Shown here in pieces: positions 1 through 12,452 of a stretch of DNA of 64,000 bases (position 1 is the first letter of the stretch; each line of letters opens with the position of its first letter). The position numbers and the translations under genes were made by a program. The notes under the pieces were generated by a model. It did not search any database. It worked only from the letters and a program-made list of their open reading frames with translations, and was not told where the DNA came from. The stretch is from Salticus scenicus (taxonomy: Eukaryota > Arthropoda > Arachnida > Araneae > Salticidae). The stretch lies in NCBI GenBank assembly GCA_963930645.1, contig OZ005650.1:67322018-67386017 (forward strand), written 5' to 3'.

Positions 1-478
1 CACAAAAATTTTAGATTTTATAAATGAAGAGGTTAAAAATCTAGTACGGTTTTCCATATTTTTTTAATCCTGCATATATTGCATTGCAATTTATTACCTT
101 TTCATACCAATCTGTCCGTCATTTTAAAATTAGAAGATAGCGTCAAATAGCTGAAAGTACCAACTTTGAGCGATTTTTTTTTTTTTTCCTTAAAAGTTAA
201 ATATCTTTTGCTTTTATCGACAAACAAGAAGGACCATCCGAATTTGAGTTATCTGAATTAGAATATCTAAATTTGCGTCCACAATAACAATACAAGAAGA
301 TAAAAATCACACAAAAGTGTATCAAAACTAAATATAGGCTAAAAATTCAGATGTATTAGCCCACTTTTACGTAAAAATAATAATATATATATTTAAAAAA
401 AAAAAAAAAAAAAAACGCTTTATAGAAAAACGTGAGGGACAATTTGAATTATCGGAACTAAAATTGCTGTTTGTTACC
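1..478. other. AT-rich noncoding DNA
   Basis: No gene or recognisable element. It holds a T run near 174-188, an A run near 394-415 and otherwise unstructured AT-rich sequence leading into the tandem array that follows. Confidence 0.7.
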
Positions 479-3120
479 ATTTTATTAACACTTTCCAACA
501 AGGTTGAAAAGTGTTTATGCATTGGGTTTGTCTGTCTGTCTGTCCGTCTGTCTGTCTGTCTGTCCGCGCTCTAACTCCCGTAAATATTAATGGAATTTCT
601 TGAAACTGATATATGTTATTCAAGTTCACTATAGGATGTTCCCTATTGAAAATGGAGTTTATACCTCTACTGGTTTGTGTACAGGGACCCCCGAAAATAT
701 TTCAAAGCATTGTGTTCTATGAGAGGAATTTCTATAAACCATATTTTCATACCCTTACTCTACAAAAATCTTAATAAAATTAAAATACGTTATACAAGTT
801 CACTATCGGATGTTCCCTATTGAAAATGGAGTTTATACCTCAACTGGTTTGTGTACAGGGGCACCCGAAAGTATTTCAAAGCATTGTGTTCTATGAGAGG
901 TATTTCTATAAATCATATTTTCATACCTTTACTGTACACATATCTTAATGAAATTGAAATATGTTATTCAAGTTCACTATTTGATTTTTTTCTGTATAAA
1001 ATGGATTAAATACCAACTCTGTTTTATATACAAGGACACTCAAAAGTGTTCTAAAGCATTGCGTTGCATGAGAGATATTTCTATAAATCAAATTTTAATA
1101 ACTTTACTTTCCACGAAGATTTAGGATATTGAAATATGTTATTTATATGCACAAAAGAATGTTTTACATAGAATATAGCATGATTAGCATTAGTTTACAG
1201 GGTGACACAAAAATATAATGTTATATTAAGAGCTATTATTAAAAGTTTGCTAGAATTCTACTTTCGTTTACATTAAGCGTTTTGAACACTTCCAAGCATT
1301 TGTTCTAATTGTGAATATGATATCAATTTGTGTATCTGTCCGTCTGTCTGTCTGCCTGCGCTCTAACTCCCGTAATTATGTATGGAATTTTTTGAAACTG
1401 ATATATGTTATTCAAGTTCACTATCGAATGTTTCCTATTGAAAATGGAGTTTATACCTCTACCGGTTTGTGTACAGGGACACCCGAAAGTATTTCAAAGC
1501 ATTGTGTTCTATGAGAGTATTTCTATAAACCATATTTTCATACCTTTACTGTACAATATCTTCATGAAATTGAAGTATGTTATTCAAGTTCACTATTGGA
1601 TGTTTCCTATATAAAATAGTTTTCCTACCACCACTAGTTTATGTACAGGGACACTCAAAAGTACTCCAAAGCATTGCGTTCTTTGTGAGATATTTCTATA
1701 AATCAAATTTTAATAAATTTACTTTCCACGAAGTTTTAGGAAATTGAAATACGTTATTTATATGCACAAAAGAATACTTTGCATAGAATATAGCATGGTT
1801 ACTATTAGATTTACAGGGGGACACAAATATATTCAGTTATATTCAGAGCTATTAATAAAAAATTGCTAGAATTTTACTATCGTTTACATTAAGCGTTTTT
1901 GACACTTTCTATCATTTTTTTAGTGTGAATATAATTTCAATTTGTGTATATGTCTGACTGTTCTTCTGTCCGTCTGTTTGTCTCTCTGTCTGTTTTTCTG
2001 CGCTCTAATTCCCGTAAATATTTATGGAATTGCTTTAAACCGATATATTTTATTGAAGTTCACTATCGGATGTTCCCTATTGAAAATGGAATGGATACCT
2101 CTTCTGGTTTGTGTACAGGGACACCCAAAAGTATTCGAAAGCATTGTGTTCTATGAGAGGAGTTTCTATAAATCATATTTTAATACCTTTAATATATAGA
2201 AACTTTAATGAAATTTTAATATGTTATTCAATTCCCTATCGGATGTTTCCTATGTAAAATAGAGTACATTTCTAACTGATTTGTGTACAGGGGCACTTGA
2301 AAGTACTCCAAAGCATTGTGTTGTATGAGAGTTATTTTTATAAACCAAATTTTAATAATTTTATTTCCCACAAAGCTTAATGCAATTGAAATATATTATT
2401 CGTATGCACAAAATAGTGTATCTTCTATGTAATATATAGTATGGCTAGCATTAGATTTACAGGGCCACACAAAAATAATCAGTTACCTTAAGAGGTATTA
2501 ATAAAAATTTGCGGGAATTGCACTTTTATTTACATGAGCGTTTTAACACTTTCTTATAATTTTAGTGGGAATATGATTTCAATTTGTGCATCTGTCTGTC
2601 CGATTGTCTACCTTTCTATAAGTTTGTCTCCGGCTCCTATCATCCGTGAATATTTTGAGAATTTTTTAAAAATGATACACTCAAGCTCCCCATGGAATGT
2701 TCCCAATTTAAAATGTCATTAATAGGTCCTGTACAACTAGTTTGTTTACAGGGACAACAACAACAATAACAATAAAAAAAAAAGCCAATGTATTACGTTT
2801 CAGGACAGAATTTTTTAAAAGTTATATTTAAAAAACTTTCTACTACAAAAATCTTAAGAACATTGACATGTATTATTAATATTCTAAAATATTGTTTTCT
2901 ATAGAATATGATATGATTAACTTGCAGATTTACAGGGCTACAGTAAAATATTCAGGGATTTTAAAAGCTGTAATTATAATCAAACGGCTGCATTTTCTTT
3001 TGCGTTAAGCCTTTTTAACACTTTCCAAAATGCCTAAGAGTAATTTTAAAATCAATTATTCTATCTGTATGTTTTTCAGTCCTTCTGTCTGTCGTGCGAT
3101 AACGTAGGCATAAAACATTA
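479..3120 (+). repeat. Higher-order tandem array of ~174 bp monomers
   Basis: Monomers share landmarks 'TTATTCAAGTTCACTA', 'GTTTGTGTACAGGG' and 'CAAAGCATTGTGTTCTATGA'. Monomer starts fall at 616, 790, 964 and 1139; then 1408, 1580 and 1754; then 2050, 2224 and 2397, so the step is 172-175 bp. Monomers are grouped into larger units that begin with an 'AAGCGTTTT' block (about 1271, 1887, 2533 and 3002), followed by a TGTC-type microsatellite and 'GCGCTCTAACTCCCGTAA'. The first unit carries one extra monomer; the last ones are decayed. The last monomer of each unit is a distinct type ('TTATTTATATGCACAAAA'). Open frames of 60-85 codons here simply follow the repeat period and are not genes. Confidence 0.9.
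530..565 (+). repeat. (TGTC)n microsatellite in array leader
   Basis: Nine near-perfect TGTC/TGTS units. Degenerate versions occur at the same place in the next units (about 1335-1358, 1957-2000 and 2589-2632). Confidence 0.9.
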
Positions 3121-3853
3121 ATAGTTATTCGATACAACAATTGTGTACAGTTGGAAAGTGTTGCTAATCAATGCGTACTGCATGATTTTTCTTTCTTGTT
3201 TTCAATTACTTGAGTTTGAATTAATATATTTCGATGTGTTTAATAGAAAATATGCGTATTCAAAAGTATGCAAAAATGTGTCACATGTTAGTATGCGAAT
3301 GTAACTAGAAATGTTCCATTATCTCGTTACATTAAAAAATGTGAGATGTTTTCTATTATATTTTATTTTTATTTATTTATTTATTTTTACTCGAAAAGCA
3401 CTACAATAAACTACGACCAATTTATTAAACCAATTTATAATTGCATACTCAGATATTAATTTACACTGATTGATTATTTAATTATGAAATCTTATTAACT
3501 AACATTGTTAGAAACACACATTTAAATTCTAGGATTATTACATAATCAAATTCTTTGGAAGCATTTTTAATTAATTACATCCATTAATTGTTTATTTATT
3601 TTAGTTCTAGCCGCATTTCTATACTTCATCTCATTTGCTAATTTTAGAAGAAATTCACACAAATCCAACCAAAAAAGAAAAGAAAAAACAAAATCCATTT
3701 TACTTTCTTCTATTATCTAAGTTAGAATCAATATCATATAATATGTTTATCAGAAATGGAGATATGCAAAAGTATGCAAAAATGTATCAGGTGTCAGGAA
3801 GAAGTGCAATTCGATAAACTATGAATGCTATACTGAACCAGATCATATAAACG
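3121..3853. other. AT-rich noncoding DNA
   Basis: No gene seen. It includes a short (TTTA)n run near 3370-3387 and a lysine-rich low-complexity open frame that has no coding character. Confidence 0.6.
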
Positions 3854-4068
3854 TACAGTCGGCAGCAAAAGTATCCGAGCACTAACAATAATTCCTGTCT
3901 AAAAAAAAATGCGCTTAATACTGCTTTGTTCAATAAATCCTTGTCGAGTCATGTTCTTAGTCTAAGACTATGATTCGACAAGGATTTATTTAACAAAACA
4001 GTTTTAACTGTACGTTTTTGATATCGGAATTATTGCCTAATGCTCGGATACTTTTGCTGCCGACTGTA
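3854..4068. mobile_element. Fold-back MITE, family 1 copy a (Tc1/mariner-like)
   Basis: The element begins TACAGTCGGCAGCAAAAGTA and ends with the reverse complement. The two arms pair along almost the whole length, with a central palindrome around 'AATCCTTGTCGA' and 'TCGACAAGGATT'. TA lies at both edges, which fits a TA target duplication, the signature of the Tc1/mariner superfamily. There is no transposase, so it is non-autonomous. A second copy lies at 40674-40887. Confidence 0.9.
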
Positions 4069-4434
4069 CACTCAAATAATAACTTACTGGAAAAACAATC
4101 AGTATATATTAATCATTACACAGTTCATCATTATCATTGTTTAAAATACACATTTAAATTTTTAGGATTAGTTATATTTATGCAGTTGAAATATTCCTGG
4201 TGATTTTTTATTAACAACATCCAATCACATTATATTTCATATTTTTTTCTCGCTCTCTTTTATTAAAAATATAAGAAGGAAGATATCTAAATCTAGAAAA
4301 ATATAATAAAAGAATATAAAACTCGATACGACCTCAATATATATACTGTCAATTAGTGCGTGTTGCAGCATATAGTAGAGCGCATGCGTTACATAGCTCT
4401 AATACAATACAACTGTGCCAGAAAAGCAAAAGGA
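4069..4434. other. AT-rich noncoding DNA
   Basis: No gene or element recognised. Confidence 0.6.
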
Positions 4435-4840
4435 ATAATAACATCCAGTTAAATTGGGGTTGCGGCAACTAATCCACAGCCGAGGCCAATTTTCAGTTTC
4501 CCCTCTGCCCTAATACCGGCTCCATTTGTCGGGGTGCCTAATTAGTGGACGTAAAGGGGCGGAGGTCATTTGTTTTCCACAAGAACGCTCCCACATGCGA
4601 ATGACGCATCTCTTAGCAGATGCTAGGGATCGTTGCGTGAGGCTGCCCATTCGTCGTTAAATGTGTTATTGTCAATACGTAATAATGTATAATCTCAATA
4701 GTGTAATTATCAGTCATTTCAGAGGAACGCGCAAAATATCTCGCGATCAGTAATTGATGAAACAGACGGAATATTATCCGTTACCGGCTTTTGAGTGTCT
4801 CACCGCAGAAGTAAAAACAACCCCTCTTCTCCTCCTTTCC
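4435..4840. promoter_or_regulatory. GC-richer island 1, candidate cis-regulatory DNA
   Basis: A sharp rise in GC over about 4450-4640 in an AT-rich background, with no simple repeats and no second copy seen in the window. It contains a homeodomain-type site CTAATTAG at 4539-4546. A long C/T tract follows at 4817-4860. Stops interrupt all frames. Regulatory function is inference from composition and motif only. Confidence 0.35.
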
Positions 4841-5311
4841 TTTTCATTTTTCCTTACCCATACACTGTATTATTGTGTGGTCGAATTTTGGAAACTGTTT
4901 CTTTTCCCCTCATAATTGTGTTTTCATGAGGTCTCTTTAATCCAAAAATTGGGATTTTTTGCTGCGCGTCTCTCTCTTTGTGAGTGTCTGTTATCGGCAT
5001 AACTGAAAAATAGATTGTATTTGCTCAAAAGGTGATTCATCATTCGCCATCAGATTTTTATGTATTTTATTACAATTAGGCAATTAAACTGTTTTAAGAT
5101 ATACATAAATGTATATGTATTCGGTAAATATTTGCAACATTTCCTCGAATTTATATAAAAAAAAGGAAAAAATCTGAGAGTACAAAACTATCTAATGTTA
5201 CTCTATGAAGTGTTGATATTTTACAATTCATTTAGCTTTTTAGTAACGGATGGAAACTAAATTCAACCGATTTTTTGATTCCTCAAAACTTTTCTCACAT
5301 CAAGTATTATT
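4841..5311. other. AT-rich noncoding DNA
   Basis: No gene or named element seen. Confidence 0.6.
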
Positions 5312-5338
5312 ATTATTATTATTATTTATTTATTTATT

Positions 5339-5369
<31 letters not shown>

Positions 5370-5372
5370 TTT
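5312..5372. repeat. (TTA)n/(TTTA)n microsatellite
   Basis: A compound run of TTA followed by TTTA units. Confidence 0.9.
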
Positions 5373-5393
5373 TTTTGCTTCATCTAAGTGTAA

Positions 5394-5711
5394 TAATTTA
5401 AAATAAAAACACTTTAAAAATACGTTAATTAAAATTATATTTAATTAAAAATTATATACAGGTCCGAAGTTTTACGCTTTCATATACAATACATCTTCAG
5501 GAATTAAAGTTAAGTTTCATATTAGCAGCTTTAAATATATTGTAAAATATTGTATACATTGTAAATATACTGCTAATATGAAATCTAAAAATATAATTCA
5601 TGTGCTTTGTATATGAAAGTGAAAAGCTTCGAATCTGTATATAATTTTTAAGATGTTTTTAATTAAATATAATTTTAAATAACGTGTTTTTAAAGTGTTT
5701 TATTATAAATT
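5394..5711. mobile_element. 318-bp near-complete palindrome (fold-back MITE)
   Basis: The left end (TAATTTA, then 'ACACTTTAAAAA') is matched by the inverted right end ('TTTTTAAAGTGT', then TAAATTA). Pairing continues inward through 'TATATACAG', 'GAAGTTTTACGCTTTCATAT' and 'TTTCATATTAGCAG' to a centre near 5550. It is coding-free. Superfamily is unassigned; AT-rich ends are consistent with a TA-rich target. Confidence 0.8.
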
Positions 5712-7268
5712 ATCAATGACACGTGGTATCCAACATGATCTCTTTTAGAGATAATTTATAAATGTAATAAACTAAGTCAATATCAAATTATATTTATTGT
5801 ACTAATAAATTTGTACAATTACAAAAGAAAGATACAATAATTTTAAACATAGGAGGTTCATGAAAATAATTTACCTCTCTTTAATGAAAGCAAGCATGTT
5901 TAAGAATTTAATTTTTTAAAAGGATTATTTTGAATTTTGAATTTTTTTCTGCTTACGAACCAAATCATTATAATTTTATTCTTATAATTTAAAAATGAAT
6001 AGATCTATAGACATGGCATGAAATATTTTCTATAATAGGCTGTATAAAACAAAATAATGTTTTATCAAAGCAAACACTGAGAAAAAATTCTGTAACTGAT
6101 ATCTAGAATCTAAATACTAAATTGTAGCTCTAAAAAAATAGTTCCATGATATCCTTATAAATTCTAGTCCCCTTTGAAAGCGAGTTCTGGAAACCCCTAT
6201 TAGAATTCTAGAGCGTTTGCCTATATTCTCGAGGGTAAAGTTATTTAAAAATCTCTGCAAATAAATGCGAATACAAGAGGCGGGTTTCAGCAATTATAAT
6301 ATTGGTTTATTACCCAATTCTAGAAAATCAAGCTAGAATTTCTCGCAATACAAAAGATTCAGAATATACAGAATATTATTTCACCATCTAGAAATGCGTA
6401 GACTAGAAATTCTCGATCATTCAGTTCATTGGCATGCCTTATGTGCTCATAGCTCGGAAATCTATATTTCTAGTTAAGGGATTTAGAAAATGACCACTTA
6501 TTCATTCTAGATGAAGGCCGTATATTTTTTTTTCTCTGTGAACCTTTAAGAATTTCTCTTGTGATAATTTTAGTTTCTTATAGTAACCGGTAGAGAAGAG
6601 CAAACAGATAAGCAGTAACTATAGGAACTTCGCCGGCATTACAGAAAATAAAGACTAAATATTGGCGCCAAAGCTTCTGGCTACTTGACATTAGCCAAAA
6701 AAAAAGGGGGGGGGATAAACCCTATTTATTGAATATTACACCCTTGAAGCAAGATCTTTCACGTTTGATGCTACAGATCAAAGGAACGATGAAACAAAGC
6801 TACTGAAGAAAATACACTAGCCTGTAAAAAAATAGAGAAGAATTTCCTCCATTAAACAATGTACAAATTATTGGAAAATTATTGCAGAGTGATATGATTT
6901 ATTAAGTAAAAAATACAATAGCGGCATAAGAAAACAATATACAGGTGGGTGATAAAATAATTTGACAGTTTTGAATTTAGATGCTTTTTCGAATAACAGA
7001 TTTTTTTTTAAACTTGTAGGGTGTAAAGAACTCGAATCTTAGAGCCTGAGCACTTAGAGGAGAGAAAATTTACTATCAAAGGAATAATGAACACTCTTTC
7101 TGACTGAAGGCAGATATACGTATATATTTGTTATCATTATTATTATTAAATTGCGACTTATTAAAAAAAATTAAATAATTATTAAATTAATTAACTGTTA
7201 AATTGATTTTTTTATTAATTATTTTTTTTTAATTCAATAAAAAAAAAAATAATAAAAATTAATTAAAA
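5712..7268. other. AT-rich noncoding DNA
   Basis: No gene recognised. The 6100-6500 segment is slightly more complex, with several 'CTAGAA'/'TTCTAG' motifs, but has no clear repeat boundary. A G run lies at about 6704-6713. Confidence 0.55.
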
Positions 7269-7304
7269 TACTTCTTTTAAAATATGAGTATTTTAAAAGA
7301 AGTA
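7269..7304. repeat. Perfect 16-bp hairpin
   Basis: TACTTCTTTTAAAATA at 7269-7284 is exactly reverse-complemented at 7289-7304 with a 4-nt loop. It is probably the core of a small palindrome. Confidence 0.85.
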
Positions 7305-7341
7305 CTTATAAACTGTGGATCTAAATAATCCGTTTAATTAA

Positions 7342-7344
<3 letters not shown>

Positions 7345-7375
<31 letters not shown>

Positions 7376-7503
7376 GTAAAATACTCTAGAAAATTTGATG
7401 TTTTTAATGTTGTGTAAGTAGTCTCGACATCACCAGAATTTAAGAATCCGGAAACCTGAACTCTCTATATATTACTAAAATAATAATAATAATAATAATA
7501 AAA
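7345..7503. repeat. (AAT)n microsatellites
   Basis: Two AAT/AATA runs, at about 7345-7375 and 7478-7503. Confidence 0.85.
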
Positions 7504-8980
7504 GAATGAATGAATGGAAAAGGAAAGAAAGAAAAATAACTTCATGCATTTTATTTTCTACGTTTGACTTTGAATGAATAGAATTTCTAAACGCTGAACA
7601 TAAACATTTATTAAAAATCTAAACTTATTCATATTAAAAATAATCTTACAATCCAGGCTAAACTCTCATAAATGAGAGATATTGTACAGCAGTAACGTAC
7701 ATCGTCACGCACGAAATGGCAAGAGGGCATAGGTTACAGAGGGGAAAAAAAAAGGGGGGGGTACACGGTAATAACAAAAAGACAAAGGGAACTATTTTCT
7801 TTTAGTTCCTTTTTGTGAAACTCTTCTTTTCATTTCACCGCTAATGTTCTATCTGAGATGTCGGTCAATGAAACCATATTTTTCACTTTTGAGTCTATCT
7901 AAAAATTAATATAATATTTTGTCATTACATGCAATGTATAAAATTTCCTTTTAATATTTTTTTTACCATAGACGTTAATAGTATTTGAAATATTTCTTAA
8001 AATTAAGAAAATGAATAAAAAAAGGTGTTTAAGAATAAGATACTGGTAAATTATTAAATATATGTATAATTATATTTACTGGAAATTAAATTTCTGGATT
8101 GAGGTATAATGAATATAATATTATAAAATCATAGGTGATTAAATTTCTGCGTGGTATGTGGTTGAAATAGACGAATTTGACCGTGCTTCAGAAATACATA
8201 AGATTTAAAGAAATAAAAAATTCATTGGGGTTTGAGCACATAGATGTAGTAAAATACGCAGTAACCAGAACAATTGTTGTGATTTTGCGAATCACTTACT
8301 AAAGATGCAAAATTAACAATTTTACAGATACCATAAAAGCCACGACTATACATGTTTGGGTTAAAAATATTTTATTTATCAAAAATGTTAAAATACATAA
8401 AAATATGTACACTAAAGCTTTTCGTTGTTGTATGCGACATCATTAGATGTGTTATTACAAATATATAGCTAAACAAATTTACATAGATATACTTGTTTAA
8501 GTGCGTAACTGGCGGTGTACATTTACATATTTTTACGTATTTTAATAATTTTAATATATGAAAAGTTTTTTAACCAAAGGCTATGAAATTTTATCTTATT
8601 AGTAACAAAAGTTCTTGTAATATTTCATTTAGTTATATTTGATTATCTAGGTGGACACCAAAAAGTTTCTTTTCTTCTTGTTAAAAAAAAAAAAAAAAAA
8701 AAAAAAAGAAATTCAAAATTGTTTCGATATATTATGTTTTGCTTAGAATTACTCTATATATTCGGATTTTATTTATACATTGTCGAACGAAATTTGAAAA
8801 TCAATAAATTACGAGAAATTAATAACAGTTTATCTTATGACTTAAATATAATTTTATCTTGCATTTTAATTGTTTCTCTTAATTTTGTATAACAGAAATT
8901 TTCGTGGATCATGCATTTGATGTTTCTTTTTACTTTCTTCTATATTAAATAGAATAAAGTATTGATTTTGTGAAATGGCT
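7504..8980. other. AT-rich noncoding DNA
   Basis: No gene or recognisable element. It holds a mixed A and G run at 7744-7760 and a poly-A tract at 8683-8707. Confidence 0.6.
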
Positions 8981-8984
8981 TTCG

Positions 8985-9155
8985 ATGGATTTGCACGTTT
9001 TAAGATGTATTGAAAACGATTTAACTATTTTTAGTAAATGTCCGTTCGCATATCTGTTTGTTTATTTGTGCGTGCGTGACAAGTTTTCTACCGACTCTAG
9101 TTCAAGAACTTATGCAAAAAGTTTCACGTAAAATTTAATTGCTCACATTGTTATA
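8985..9155 (+). repeat. Dispersed head repeat (TG-rich type), copy 1
   Basis: 'GATTTGCACGTTTTAAG' is followed by a TGTTTGTTTATTTGTGCG run and then 'TAGTTCAAGAACTTATG'. This is the same grammar as copies near 25915, 30570, 32250, 48475, 59785, 62255 and 63388. Confidence 0.6.
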
Positions 9156-9158
9156 ATG

Positions 9159-9580
9159 TTTGTTGAACTTGTTTTGATGAAAGGATTAGGCATAGATGTA
9201 ATTTTTGACGATGCTAAAATTTTGATGCTTTGATGAAGCGATGTACTGATAAAATGGAGTAGAATGTTCAAGCTAATTGAAAGTGATGGCCGTAGATATT
9301 GCACTGTGACGACAATTCACCCAGGAAACAGGGGCTGACTTTAAATCTTTTATTTACCTTAAATTCATGACAAAAATATTCTTAATTAAGTGTTCCAATA
9401 CTATAGAGTTACAGCAGAAAGTCTTTTTGAAAACATCAAGATAAAAATATTCATTTAAGAATAAATGCATGAATGGACAGATGGATGGATGGATGAATGG
9501 ACACGGGGAGTTTCTGAGAGAACGCACAACTTGTTAGTTATCCAAAAGCAGCGCCAAAAGTGATGAAAGTTTAGCTCATT
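9159..9580 (+). repeat. Dispersed repeat pair, copy A
   Basis: It shares an extended diverged match with 16688-17065, including 'AATTCACCCAGGAA', 'AAAACATCAAGATAAAAAT' and 'GGACACGGGGAGTTTC'. This copy has an expanded GATG/GGAT microsatellite at about 9474-9500 that the other lacks. No coding capacity; family not recognised. Confidence 0.8.
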
Positions 9581-10491
9581 AACTTCACATCAAAACCACA
9601 AGATATAACGCCAACTTCATCCTGACAGACAAAAAGAACAACACCCACTTTTTTCAGTTGCAGATAGATCAGTATGACTTTTAAAAATATATTGGCAATA
9701 CTAATTTTAGCCACAATACCGTTATCAACTCGTGAGAAGATTGGAAAAGTACGTTAAAAGTACGTAAATCACAAAAAATTATGTTTGAAACCTTATTCTC
9801 AGCCTTTAGCCGACAGAAAGTACATAATTTCTATTTAAAGAGCGGATGCATCTGTTCTGTTCTATGCTCGAAAGTGACACATTAGGAAATATTTTATTAT
9901 ACTTTATTTTACTGAGATGAAAAGATTTGCCCTCCACAGAACATTATGCGAGCGAAACCACATCTCTTACTTTTATTTTTATTTATTGAAAAAAATAGAG
10001 AGAGAATGACTTTGATCCTTTGCAAGAAGAGAAACCGCAGATATTAGCTCTCTTTTTTATAAAGATAGAAAATGAATTGGAAAAGAATTAAATTTTGAAA
10101 TCTAATCTAATACATAATTTAGAATATGTGATTTTCGATATCACACACCTCTTGACATAAATTGGCGCTTATCAACTTTTGACTCTCTATCAACTATTGT
10201 TTAACAAGGGACATTTTATCATCATTTTTACTACAGCAGAATACGACTTTTTTTTTTTTTTTTAATAAATATATAGTAAGAAAATTATTTGTAACCAATC
10301 AGAGTGAAGTCTTAAAATATATTTGTATATGTAATCAAACAGGATATTTTTTTTATTTATTTGTAGGAGTATGAATTCCTCCTCACTCAGGGGTAGATTT
10401 TCTCTGTAGCCTTAAATTTTCAATATGGGCATTTATCAGAAGAACTCATATATACATTTAAAACGAATGGTTGAGCTGTGTATCTATGATA

Positions 10492-10533
<42 letters not shown>

Positions 10534-11854
10534 TCCTCTTTTTTTTTTTCCCTTAACTAAAAATAAAATACTTTTTTTAAGACTTCGTATATAAAGCACA
10601 AAATTTGCTTTTCACTAATTTAATTGACTTATTGTTTATCTAGCGAAACGCTAGATGGCGATTGTTCACTGCTGTCTTAAAGTTTTTCTATCATTAATTT
10701 CCTTTCTATGAAAGTTTTAAGGTTCATTGATTTACGTGCAATTTAAGTTATAATTTAACTAACTTAAAATTATAGTTTAACTAACTCATTATACAATTAT
10801 TCTGTGAATTTTATCATTAATGAAAATGCTCAGACGTTAATTCTTTATCGATTAATCGTTGTTTGCAGTGCTTTTATTTCATTAACTTGTTGGCCTCTTC
10901 CTATTCTCCAGTTTGTGTAAAAGTTTTACATGTGGCTACTCTGCTTTTTTTCTAGTTTTCTCTCTGGATTCCTTGATGATTTGAATTAATAAATTATTTA
11001 ATTTCTCATTCAAAATGGTTTTGCTGCCTCGATCGGGGCTGAAAGAATATAAATTGCTATGATTAGTTATATTTTTTTACGAAATCGATGCAGCTCTCTC
11101 AGCTTTATGAAGCATACTTCAATTTTTAAGCATTTTTATCCAATTATTATTTCTGTGGTTCTTTATTTACTTTCTCCGTCATTAAGTTTAATGGTCCATT
11201 TTTATTATTGTTATTCATGTCAGCGTAAGTAATTTAAATTGTTTTTGTCTCTTATTGGTTCTTAATCTGTATCGCAACATTTTTGTGTCAGTCTTACTTA
11301 TATGTTACAATCAGTTCTATTTTTATTGTGTTGGTATTGTTTTGTATCTATTAATTGATTAATTTCAAGGTTAATTTTTATTACGATAACTATCATTTAT
11401 ATATATATATATATTAAGGTTATATTTTTTGACGCTTTCATATTTGATATTTAGATTATATTTAGATTTTAGATTATAATTTCGAAAAATAAAAAAATTA
11501 ATGAATAATTTGTACTGTATGAATTTGTATGAAAAAAATACTAAAAAAGTTTTGAGATGGCTACAACATACTAGTTGTTCGTTGGTTAAATATTTTTTCT
11601 CTCTTTTTCATAACTCATTTTTTCGAACCTTCATCTATTTTACATATTTTCAAAGAGCAGTTTTTTCTATAGAGAGGGAAAGGAGAGAAGTATAAAGTTT
11701 CAAGATCATACTTTGTTTTATTTTTAAACTTAAGGGGGGAACGTTACTGAACTGAATTTACATCTCTTTAATAATAAAGCGCCTTAAGCACAAAATCAAA
11801 TAATAGTTCCCAGCATCTCGCATGATTGCTATTTAAGAACACTCATCTCCTTCC
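9581..11854. other. AT-rich noncoding DNA
   Basis: No gene recognised. It includes a T run at about 10248-10262, a 32-nt poly-A at 10498-10529 and a TA run near 11398-11414. Confidence 0.6.
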
Positions 11855-12260
11855 TTCCTGCATAAATTAAGGCGCGATATCTAAGTCACCGAAATTCGTC
11901 TTGGCGTAGTTTTCAATCACTGAGCGAACATCAGAATCGCATTAAGATAAGTCTGGGCCGGCATGCTCTGAAAATGCTTGTAATCTTGGGGCTCTTTTCT
12001 CTCTGAAAGTTTCTGATCCCCAAGAGATGCGAGGGCATTGGCCCCTAGCAGCGGACCAACCCCGCCTCAACCATCCCTGGTCAAATTAGCTTTTCTGCAT
12101 ACATAATTGCACACAGGGGATGTATGTCTTGCGTTTCATAATTATCGCTTGGGCGATTCATTCGGGTCGAGTTCTTATCCTCGTAGCGATTCTTTTGCTT
12201 CAGATGCAATGCGACATTCTAAAGTTGCTGCTCTCTCATATTTCTTGGTGAGGATGAGTA
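11855..12260. promoter_or_regulatory. GC-richer island 2, candidate cis-regulatory DNA
   Basis: A non-repetitive, GC-richer block of about 400 bp between AT-rich flanks. It contains CATAATTATCGC around 12137-12150, sharing the core ATAATTATCGC with island 3, and an 8-bp stem TCTTGGGG (11984) / CCCCAAGA (12018). No frame is open over its length. Regulatory role is inference. Confidence 0.35.
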
Positions 12261-12404
12261 TCCGCTAATAGGCTTAATGGTTCAATAACATTCGATATTG
12301 TAGTCGAGTTTCCTTTTAAATTTTTGAAACATTTTTCTTAAAGAAATAAAAATTTTTAATTACAAAATAAATAAATAAACGAAGTAATGGGAAAAACACG
12401 AATT

Positions 12405-12419
12405 TTTTTTTTCTTTCTT

Positions 12420-12450
<31 letters not shown>
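12405..12450. repeat. C/T tract ending in 29-nt poly-T
   Basis: TTTC units followed by an uninterrupted T run at 12422-12450. Confidence 0.9.

Positions 12451-12452
<2 letters not shown>

Noticed and set aside
1311..2722. Series of similar 60-85 codon frames (Leu/Ser/Cys/Val-rich starts)
   Set aside because: They repeat because the DNA is a tandem array; the shared peptide comes from the TGTC microsatellite. Frame is not kept between units.
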